A DNA stretch of 12,648 nucleotides from JAFGRR01 sp964563855 (GTDB taxonomy: Bacteria; Planctomycetota; Phycisphaerae; UBA1845; Fen-1342). Made by a program: the position numbers and the translations under genes. The stretch's first letter is position 1. Each line of letters starts with the position of its first letter. Under the pieces are notes generated by a model. It ran no database searches, was not told the DNA's origin, and saw only the letters and a program-made list of their open reading frames with translations. Positions 5,924 to 11,804 of the stretch are shown in pieces. Location: the NCBI GenBank assembly GCA_964563855.1, contig CAZLYU010000074.1, positions 1-12,648 on the forward strand, in the 5' to 3' direction.

Positions 5924-7624
5924 ATGAACGTTCGCACGTCGCGTTGGACCGCCGCCAACCTCTCTTTGGTCGCCGTCATCGCCGTAGGTTGCCAGGCGGT
6001 CTCCGCCCAACCGGCCGGATGCTCCGGCGATGTCGACGGGGACGCGCAGACCAGCTTTAGCGACGTCACAGCCATGATCGCGAACTTCGGCCTGACTGGC
6101 GTGACGCGCGAACAAGGCGACCTAAACGGCGACCTGCGGGTCGACGTTCGTGATCTGGCGTTGCTGGCGATCGACTTTGGCTGCGACGCGCGGTCGACAT
6201 GGTCTCTGTCGGATCGCATCGCCGGCACGCAGATTTCGAACTTCGCGCGCCGCTGGTCAGTTGCGTGGCTGTTGGTTGATCAGATCCGCCTGGCCGAACC
6301 GCGGCCCGATCTCGGCGGGCTCGTTTGCTCGTCCGGTCCTGGGGGTCGGCTCGTCCTGCGATACACGGGTCAGCGGCCAGAACTCGAGGTCTGGGGCAAC
6401 GAGCTGCGCGTCGGCGAGCCAGCCGGCACGCTGACCGTCATCGAGGATCAGCCCGGGCGGCTCGTTTTCGAAACGCAGCCAGAAATGACGATGCTCATCC
6501 GCACGACCGAGCCGGCGGAGAACTTCGTGCTCACGCCGATCCAGTACGAGAGCACCCACCAACAGTTGGTGTGGCACCCGGCCCTGGTGGAGAAGGTGCG
6601 TGCCGGACCCGTTCTACGCGCGACGCATCTGACGCAAACCAACTGGTGGTATGCGGACTCGCCGACCGCGCCGCTCCGCTGGGAGGACCGCTCCCTTCCC
6701 GACGCCAAGCTGCAGTCGGGGCGATTCGGGATCGCGTTTGAGTTGTTGGCCGACTTGGCCAACCGCTCCGCAACCGATCTTTGGGTGAACGTACCCGAGC
6801 GTGCCGACGACGCCTACGTGCGCAATCTCGCCACCGCCATCAACAGCACGCTAGACCCGACCCTGCGCGTATTCGTCGAATGCGGCAACGAGGTGTGGAA
6901 CGCGATTCCGCCGTACCTCGCACAGTCGCAATGGATGACGGCCGAAGCGGCCCGGCGCGGCTTGTTCCAGGACCTCAACGACGATTACGCCGCAGCGCTC
7001 ATGATGCACGCGCTGCGCACGGTGGAGATGGGGCGGGTCTTTGAAAGCGTCATGGGTGATGAGCGCGTCGTCATCGTGCTGGCGCAACAGGTCGGCCTCG
7101 ACTACTTTCACGATCTCGCGGCGCAACAACTGACCACGGGACAAGTCGCGGATGTTGAAGCGCTCGCGATCGCCCCCTACTTCGGCCACTCCGCCGCAGC
7201 GCTCCTCGGCGTGGCGACCGATGACGCCGTCTTTCAGGCGCTCGAAGCGTCGTTGGACGAGACGATTGCCGACATACAGCGCTCCGGCGCGGCGGCGCAA
7301 CGGCACGGCTGGCCGATGATTGCGTATGAAGGCGGGCAGGACATGCTGGCGCCGGGCGGCTTCAGTGCGACCGACGCGTCGCGCCTGCAGCTCCGGCGAA
7401 TCAACGAAGATCCGCGGATGGGCGATCTCTATCGGCGCTGGCTTAACGCATGGTCGGCGGCTGGCGGCGGACTCATGATGCATTACGGGTTGATCTATCA
7501 ACAAGACGGTGTGTGGGGAGCGTGGGGTCTGTTTGACCGCACTGATCAGGGCCCGACAGAGAAGTCGCGGGCGCTTTACGAATGGTCGATCTACCCGAGC
7601 GCGCCACGTCCCCCCGCTCGCTGA
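5924..7624 (+). CDS. Exported dockerin-like plus glycoside-hydrolase-like protein
   Basis: 566 residues. A signal peptide (1-28, likely cut in AVSA|Q; a poorer lipobox-like VGC lies at 21-23) is followed by two dockerin/EF-hand-type calcium loops: GDVDGDAQTSFSD (35-47; D36, D38, D40, D47) and GDLNGDLRVDVRD (65-77; D66, N68, D70, D77), each ending in a helix and FG. The rest resembles a family often annotated as cellulose-binding: TNWWYADSPTAPLRWEDR (239-256), then WVNVPERADDAYVR (287-300) and VFVECGNEVWN (316-326). E323 after Asn looks like the acid/base of a clan GH-A (beta/alpha)8 hydrolase and E469 in IAYEGGQ like the nucleophile. Relatives usually read VEYSNEVWN, so Cys-Gly here is a change. 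Start: ATG with AAGGG 7 bases upstream. Substrate unknown; a plant or algal polysaccharide is a guess. Confidence 0.88.
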   Translation: MNVRTSRWTAANLSLVAVIAVGCQAVSAQPAGCSGDVDGDAQTSFSDVTAMIANFGLTGVTREQGDLNGDLRVDVRDLALLAIDFGCDARSTWSLSDRIAGTQISNFARRWSVAWLLVDQIRLAEPRPDLGGLVCSSGPGGRLVLRYTGQRPELEVWGNELRVGEPAGTLTVIEDQPGRLVFETQPEMTMLIRTTEPAENFVLTPIQYESTHQQLVWHPALVEKVRAGPVLRATHLTQTNWWYADSPTAPLRWEDRSLPDAKLQSGRFGIAFELLADLANRSATDLWVNVPERADDAYVRNLATAINSTLDPTLRVFVECGNEVWNAIPPYLAQSQWMTAEAARRGLFQDLNDDYAAALMMHALRTVEMGRVFESVMGDERVVIVLAQQVGLDYFHDLAAQQLTTGQVADVEALAIAPYFGHSAAALLGVATDDAVFQALEASLDETIADIQRSGAAAQRHGWPMIAYEGGQDMLAPGGFSATDASRLQLRRINEDPRMGDLYRRWLNAWSAAGGGLMMHYGLIYQQDGVWGAWGLFDRTDQGPTEKSRALYEWSIYPSAPRPPAR

Positions 7625-7632
7625 GATGCGAT

Positions 7633-7667
7633 CGCGCGCGGGCCCACTCTCCGGAAACGAGCGCGCG
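7633..7667. terminator. GC-rich inverted repeat between convergent genes
   Basis: CGCGCGC (7633-7639) pairs with GCGCGCG (7661-7667) across a 21-base loop, starting 8 bases after the stop of the dockerin-like protein gene. It could end transcription from the left. The arms are low-complexity and nearly self-complementary, so chance pairing is likely enough to keep confidence low. Confidence 0.25.
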
Positions 7668-7670
7668 GGA

Positions 7671-7687
7671 GCCAGTCCGGACTAGGC
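7671..7687 (-). terminator. Stem-loop at the Old Yellow Enzyme stop codon
   Basis: GCCAGT (7671-7676) pairs with ACT and GGC (7681-7683 and 7685-7687) with one bulged A and a CCGG loop; the core AGTCCGGACT (7674-7683) is a perfect palindrome. The TAG stop (7684-7682, minus strand) lies inside the stem. No T-run. Confidence 0.3.
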
Positions 7688-8827
7688 GCCCGCGCTGAGC
7701 GTCGGATAGTCCGTATAGCCCTCCGCTCCTCCGCCGTAGAACGTGTCGCGATCGTACGCATTCAGTGGCGCGTTTCGCCGGATGCGCTCGGGCAGGTCGG
7801 GGTTCGAGATGAACCAGCGGCCGAACGCGACGACATCCGCGTGCCCCTGGTCCACAGCGCTGGCGGCGCTCGGGCCGTCGTAGCCGCCGCAGACCATCAG
7901 CGTGTTGGCGAAATCTTCGCGGAAGATCGCCCCCACGGGCTGTTCCGCCCATTCACCGAGCATGTCCCCGTACATCTCGGAGCGTGGCTCGACGAGGTGG
8001 ACGTAGGCGAGGTTCAGTCTGCTCAGCGCTCGCATGACGAAGCGAAACACGTCGAGTGGATGCGTGTCGCCGTCCGCCGCGTCTTGCACCGATCCAAACG
8101 GCGAGAGGCGCATGCCGACGCGTTCCGCGCCCCAGACCGCGACCACCGCCTCCGCAACCTCGATCGGCAGGCGGGCGCGATTCTCGACCGACCCGCCGTA
8201 CGCGTCGGTGCGCACGTTCGACGATGTGCGCATGAACTGTTCCAACAGATAACCGTTCGCGCCGTGAATCTCGACGCCATCGAAGCCGGCGGCTTGGGCG
8301 CGCTGGGCGGCGTCTCGGTAAGCCGCGACGATGCCGGGCAGTTCGTCGAGCCGCAGGGCTCGGGGCGTTTCGAACGGCGCCCGCCCGAAGTCCGGCAGAT
8401 GCGCCCGCCCGCTGCTCGGCTTGATCGCCGACGGTGCGATCGGCGGCTCATGGTTCGGCTGAAAGCTGGGGTGCGAAATGCGGCCCACGTGCCAGAGCTG
8501 CAGCACGATCAACCCGCCGCGCGCGTGAACGGCGTCCGTCACGAGCTTCCATCCCACGACCTGCTCATCGGTGTGAATGCCCGGCGATTGCGGGTAGCCC
8601 TGGCCGCGCTGCTCGATCTGCGTCGCTTCGCTGATCAGCAGCCCTCCCGGCGTTGAACGCTGCGCGTAATATTCGGCGTTCAAGTCGTGGGGGATGTTGC
8701 CAGGCTGCCGGGCGCGCAGGCGCGTGAGCGGCGCGAGCACGACGCGATGCGCGAGCGGCCACGCGCCGACCTGCAGCGGCGCAAAGAGCGCCGCGGTATC
8801 CGGGCTCGGTGGAGCGTCGTCACTCAT
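7682..8827 (-). CDS. Old Yellow Enzyme family FMN ene-reductase (NemA-like)
   Basis: 381-residue cytoplasmic FMN-dependent oxidoreductase that reduces activated C=C bonds of enals, enones, maleimides or nitro compounds with NAD(P)H; the family is about 365 residues. Seen: FAPLQVGAWPLAHRVVLAPL (15-34) followed by TR, QLWHVGR (110-116), and GVEIHGANGYLLEQFM (184-199), whose H188 and N191 are the His/Asn pair that binds the substrate's electron-withdrawing group, with Y193 at the position of the proton-donor tyrosine. YGGSVENR (210-217) and the C-terminal VAFGRWFISNPDLPER phosphate-binding part of the barrel are also present. The start ATG overlaps the stop of the M24 gene as ATGA, with no strong ribosome-binding site of its own, so translation is probably coupled. 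The physiological substrate is unknown; a detoxification role is the family default. Confidence 0.95.
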   Translation of the reverse strand: MSDDAPPSPDTAALFAPLQVGAWPLAHRVVLAPLTRLRARQPGNIPHDLNAEYYAQRSTPGGLLISEATQIEQRGQGYPQSPGIHTDEQVVGWKLVTDAVHARGGLIVLQLWHVGRISHPSFQPNHEPPIAPSAIKPSSGRAHLPDFGRAPFETPRALRLDELPGIVAAYRDAAQRAQAAGFDGVEIHGANGYLLEQFMRTSSNVRTDAYGGSVENRARLPIEVAEAVVAVWGAERVGMRLSPFGSVQDAADGDTHPLDVFRFVMRALSRLNLAYVHLVEPRSEMYGDMLGEWAEQPVGAIFREDFANTLMVCGGYDGPSAASAVDQGHADVVAFGRWFISNPDLPERIRRNAPLNAYDRDTFYGGGAEGYTDYPTLSAGA

Positions 8828-9996
8828 GACCAGCTCATGCCTTCGGGCAATCGATTCAAGTTCTCGCAGCCGCCCTCAGTCACAATCACCAGGTCTTCGA
8901 TTCGAATGCCGCCCACGCCAGGCGCATAGAGACCCGGCTCGACCGTGATCGCGTCGCCCACGACCAGTTCGGGGCCGCCCACATCGAGCAGCGGCGGCTC
9001 TTTCAGATCGAGTCCCAGCCCGTGGCCGGTTCCGTGGGGCATCGAACAGAACCCAGGCGGAGCCGGTTCGGGGGGAAATCCCAACTGATAGCCCGCGCCG
9101 GTGATCACCGCTACCGCCGCCGCGTGCACGGCGTCTGCGCTGGCCCCCGCGCGAACCGTTTCGATAGCGGCCCGTTTCGCCGCGACGACGATCGCGTGCA
9201 TCCGGCGCACATCGTCAGTGGGTTGTCCGTGCACGACGACGCGGGTGCAATCGCCGTAGTAGCTTGACGACGTGTCGAGCGGAAACACATCGACGATGAT
9301 CGGCTCTCCGGTGCGCAGCGGCCCGGCCCCACTGTGATGACAGTCGGCGCCTTGGGCTCCGCCGGCCACGATGCATGCTTCGTTCACGAAGCCGCGCTCC
9401 GCGAGAAAGACGGTGATCGCGCTCTTCACGCGCTCGCTGGTCAGCGGCTGCGCCGCGTCGGTCGGATCGCGCAGCACACCGCTGTCGTCCGCGGTTGCGT
9501 CGGCGATCAACTCGCACGCCATGCGAATCGCGTCCTCGGTGACGCGCTGGCCGCGGCGCATGGCGTCGACCTCGGCGGCGTCCTTTGAACGCCGGCGTCG
9601 CGCGCTGAGCGTGCGGTCGCAGACGACGCGCACGTCGTGGTGCTGCAGTTCGTCCGCAAACAGCAGCGGAAGCGCGCGATCCACGTAGGCGGTCTTGATC
9701 TGATGACGTCGCAGGCACTCGGCCAGCGACTGCGCCGCGGCCACCTCGCGATCGGCCGACAGGCCGCCGTCCGGGGTGAAGTCTTGATACGCGTAGACTT
9801 CGTCGGCGCGGGCTTCCGACTTCGCCCGCGCCAGCTCGACGTCGCGCAGAATCAGCACCGCACGCCCGTCCGGCAGCTCGACCAGACACGCCGGATCGTG
9901 GGCCATGAATCGGATGCGGTGAAAGACGCCTTTGTGAATCGACGGGACGCCGGCGATGACGGTCGCCGTGTGCGGATCGTGAGCAGCATGAGCCAT
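8824..9996 (-). CDS. M24-family metallopeptidase (Xaa-Pro peptidase-like)
   Basis: 390-residue pita-bread-fold metallohydrolase. The N-terminal domain (to about residue 140) resembles creatinase/prolidase N-domains; residues 145-380 are the catalytic domain. All five metal ligands are present: D236 (IIVDVFP), D249 (YYGDCTR), H325 (in PHGTGHGLGLD; H321 is the second conserved His), E353 (TVEPGLY) and E367 (IRIEDLV). The gap between the two aspartates is 13 residues rather than the 11 of E. coli aminopeptidase P, so this is a distinct subgroup. Family members remove N-terminal residues before proline or split X-Pro dipeptides; the exact substrate is not predictable. No signal peptide is seen, so it is likely cytoplasmic. 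It overlaps the downstream ene-reductase by 4 bases. No ribosome-binding site precedes the ATG at 9996. Confidence 0.94.
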   Translation of the reverse strand: MAHAAHDPHTATVIAGVPSIHKGVFHRIRFMAHDPACLVELPDGRAVLILRDVELARAKSEARADEVYAYQDFTPDGGLSADREVAAAQSLAECLRRHQIKTAYVDRALPLLFADELQHHDVRVVCDRTLSARRRRSKDAAEVDAMRRGQRVTEDAIRMACELIADATADDSGVLRDPTDAAQPLTSERVKSAITVFLAERGFVNEACIVAGGAQGADCHHSGAGPLRTGEPIIVDVFPLDTSSSYYGDCTRVVVHGQPTDDVRRMHAIVVAAKRAAIETVRAGASADAVHAAAVAVITGAGYQLGFPPEPAPPGFCSMPHGTGHGLGLDLKEPPLLDVGGPELVVGDAITVEPGLYAPGVGGIRIEDLVIVTEGGCENLNRLPEGMSWS

Positions 9997-10003
9997 GCCG
10001 GGC

Positions 10004-10009
10004 AGTGTA
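10004..10009 (-). promoter_or_regulatory. Possible -10 box for a leaderless M24 transcript
   Basis: TACACT on the minus strand fits TANNNT and ends 7 bases before the ATG at 9996, so transcription would start at the start codon. The gene lacks a ribosome-binding site, as does the MalG gene with the same arrangement. The -35 region (CCGACC after 17 bases) is weak. Confidence 0.25.
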
Positions 10010-10030
10010 GCCGACCAAGGTGGAGCGGTC

Positions 10031-10063
10031 GGCGGCTAGATGCGCAGCCAGAATAGCGCCGCC
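10031..10063 (-). terminator. Inverted repeat at the stop of the small hypothetical gene
   Basis: GGCGGCTA (10031-10038) pairs with TAGC (10054-10057 region) and CGCC (10060-10063), with two bulged bases and a loop of about 15. The TAG stop (10038-10036) forms part of one arm. No T-run; low confidence as a terminator. Confidence 0.22.
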
Positions 10064-10527
10064 AGGAAAAGTGCAGCACCGAGTAGCGTTGCTCCCGCCA
10101 GCCGCGCCGCACCGCGTGACGCCGGAACGCTGGCGCGCGGCAACCGCAGTGTGGTCTCGGCGCTGGAGGCGGCTTCGCCGAACTGCACTTCCGCGATCAG
10201 CAAGTGCGTCTGAAACTCCGACAACCCGACAAGCCGCGCCTGTTCGAGAATCGCCCGGCGTTGTGTGAGACGCAGTAATCCACCCTCCATCGACGCCGCG
10301 ACCAACTGACGCAAACGCGCGACAACGTCATCGTCTGCGGCTGGTGCATGCGTCAGTCGCTGCGCGATGTAGAGCGCGTTGAGCGCCCGCCGGGCGTCGG
10401 CTTGGTGTTGCGGATGAAACATGGCCTCGAGCAACCGCCGCCGCTCGGCTTCGAATTCCGCGGGCTGATCCGCGGTGCGCTGCGCATCCAGCGGCGCGGC
10501 GTTTGTAGTGGGGAGGTTTTGCTCCAT
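10036..10527 (-). CDS. Small tail-anchored protein of unknown function
   Basis: 163 residues, not recognised. A soluble, charged, largely helical part (about 20-118) contains ERRRLLEAMFHPQHQADARR (28-47) and a segment around 85-117 (LTQRRAILEQARLVGLSEFQ, then THLLIAEVQF). A low-complexity Ala/Ser/Arg linker (118-142) leads to one hydrophobic helix at 143-161 that ends two residues before the C-terminus, so the protein is probably inserted in the inner membrane by its tail with the bulk in the cytoplasm. The ATG at 10527 has GGTGGAG (10542-10536) 8 bases upstream and a TATGAT -10-like box (10550-10545) just before it. The M24 gene starts 39 bases downstream of its stop, so it could share a transcript with it, although the M24 gene may have its own promoter. 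Confidence 0.78.
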   Translation of the reverse strand: MEQNLPTTNAAPLDAQRTADQPAEFEAERRRLLEAMFHPQHQADARRALNALYIAQRLTHAPAADDDVVARLRQLVAASMEGGLLRLTQRRAILEQARLVGLSEFQTHLLIAEVQFGEAASSAETTLRLPRASVPASRGAARLAGATLLGAALFLAALFWLRI

Positions 10528-10541
10528 TGCTCGAACTCCAC

Positions 10542-10551
10542 CGCATCATAG
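10542..10551 (-). promoter_or_regulatory. Possible -10 element CTATGATGCG
   Basis: TATGAT (10550-10545) matches five of six -10 positions. The surrounding decamer CTATGATGCG is identical to the one at the possible alaS promoter (348-339). No good -35 box is seen at 16 to 18 bases. It overlaps the ribosome-binding site by one base, so any transcript would begin close to the start codon. Confidence 0.28.
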
Positions 10552-10652
10552 GCGTGAGCAATCCGCGACCGGCGACACGCGCTCATCCCGTCACCCTACG
10601 CCGACGCGGGGCGACTTGTTCGCGGACCCGAGCAATAACCATTGGATTGTGA

Positions 10653-10667
10653 AGCGCGGCAAGCGCT
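10653..10667 (-). terminator. Stem-loop at the stop of the first metalloprotease gene
   Basis: AGCGC (10653-10657) and GCGCT (10663-10667) pair around a 5-base loop. The TAG stop (10668-10666) contributes to one arm. The rest of the 10528-10665 gap has no gene. No T-run. Confidence 0.25.
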
Positions 10668-11757
10668 ATTCGGTGGCGAAGCCCAGCAGCCACCCGAGCC
10701 AGCTGGCCGTGTCTTGAAAGCCGATAGGAAAGACGGACGTGTCGAGACGCGATCGCGACAACTCTTTCGGGCCCAGCAGTGCGTCGTTCACGCATGAGCC
10801 TTCCATCAGCGCGTTGCAGTCTTGCGTGTGCACGAGCCCGAGGAGGTGACCGATTTCGTGTGCGGCGGTGTTGCCAATCGCCAGGCTCATGTTGGTGAGG
10901 GTCGGTTGCTGGCTGAAGCGTCCCAGAAACTCAGGCGTGTAGACGATCGCTTCGTCGTTGCGGTCGGCATTAAACACGTCGACCTGCTCGGCAAGCCCGA
11001 AGAGCGACGAACTGCGACCGCCGAACCAGATGCGCGAAAACGCACCCACCGGTTCCGGGCCGTCATCGCTACTGACGATGACGATGTTGTACGCCGAGTA
11101 GAAACTGCGGATGACCGCCTCCACGCCATCCTTCAGCGCCGCGGTCTGAGAACTCGCGAGACCGACCTGCTCGGCGTCAAACGGTGGAATCGCGGTGCGC
11201 TGCAGTCGGCTGACGCTGGGCGTGCCGCCGTCCCAGTCCAAAAACACGACCGTTTGCACCGGGGCTGGAGGGCCCTCCCCCGGAAACACGGTGACTCGCG
11301 CGATGTAGTTGCCGGTGCTGCGCGACGTGCGGAGCGGCGATATGCCAAGGAAGTATTCGCCGGTTCCATCGCCGCGAATGAGGAAGTCGAGCCGCGGATC
11401 AAAGTCGCGCGCGTTGAAATTGCGGTCGTCGTTGAACGCCAGCAGATTCTCGTTTCGATCGAACACGGCGGCGACGGGATCGAGCGATCCGCTGGTGGCG
11501 CGGATGTCGATCACGAGTCGATCGCCGGGCGTGAGTTCGCCGAGCGAGTACAGATCGGAATCCGTCCCGAAGTCGATCGCGCCCTGAAACGTCAGCTCTT
11601 CGTTCGGCGACAATGACAGCCGCGTGGCGCTCTTGAAGTCTTCATTGCCGCCGCTGTCGAGAAAAGGCGACGCGTCGAAGGATGCGGGCTGCGGGCATCC
11701 CGTCGTGACCAGCAGCGAGACGCACAAGCCAACACACAGGGTCAGTCGTTCAAACAC
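10666..11757 (-). CDS. Secreted matrixin-like zinc metalloprotease, probable lipoprotein
   Basis: 363 residues. A hydrophobic N-terminus ends in TTGC (18-21), a plausible though imperfect lipobox. Residues about 40-155 look like a bacterial pre-peptidase C-terminal (PPC) beta domain: SDLYSLGELTPGDRLVIDI, DPVAAVFDRNENLLAFNDD and GEYFLGISP. The catalytic part starts near VVFLDWDGG (170-178). HEIGHLLGLVH (300-310) is the metzincin motif, with H300, H304, H310 binding zinc and E301 as the general base; M318 in NALMEG, 8 residues later, is a Met-turn at matrixin spacing. The C-terminal VFPIGFQD (342-349) is shared with the paralogue upstream. The GTG at 11757 has GAGGGA (11770-11765) 7 bases upstream. 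It follows the paralogue by 47 bases and is probably co-transcribed. Target proteins unknown. Confidence 0.9.
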   Translation of the reverse strand: MFERLTLCVGLCVSLLVTTGCPQPASFDASPFLDSGGNEDFKSATRLSLSPNEELTFQGAIDFGTDSDLYSLGELTPGDRLVIDIRATSGSLDPVAAVFDRNENLLAFNDDRNFNARDFDPRLDFLIRGDGTGEYFLGISPLRTSRSTGNYIARVTVFPGEGPPAPVQTVVFLDWDGGTPSVSRLQRTAIPPFDAEQVGLASSQTAALKDGVEAVIRSFYSAYNIVIVSSDDGPEPVGAFSRIWFGGRSSSLFGLAEQVDVFNADRNDEAIVYTPEFLGRFSQQPTLTNMSLAIGNTAAHEIGHLLGLVHTQDCNALMEGSCVNDALLGPKELSRSRLDTSVFPIGFQDTASWLGWLLGFATE

Positions 11758-11764
11758 GCGGCGT

Positions 11765-11770
11765 TCCCTC
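11765..11770 (-). promoter_or_regulatory. Ribosome-binding site supporting a GTG start
   Basis: GAGGGA on the minus strand, 7 bases upstream of the GTG at 11757. It supports this start, which yields an intact export signal. Confidence 0.55.
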
Positions 11771-11787
11771 AGTACACACTTCTAATG

Positions 11788-11804
11788 GCCGCGCGCGTCG
11801 CGGC
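11788..11804 (-). terminator. Stem-loop abutting the stop of the second metalloprotease gene
   Basis: GCCGCG (11788-11793) and CGCGGC (11799-11804) are perfectly complementary around a 5-base loop, directly next to the TAA stop (11807-11805). It sits between two probably co-transcribed genes, so it may stabilise or attenuate the transcript instead of ending it. Confidence 0.35.

Noticed and set aside
5080..6228. Minus-strand frame of 382 codons opposite MalG
   Set aside because: Antisense to a recognised permease; composition (Arg, Gln, His, Glu) is that of an antisense frame and no motif is seen.
10633..10649. CAAT...ATTG inverted repeat around CCATTGG downstream of the first metalloprotease gene
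   Set aside because: The stem is short, AT-rich and interrupted, and the loop would be too small to fold well.
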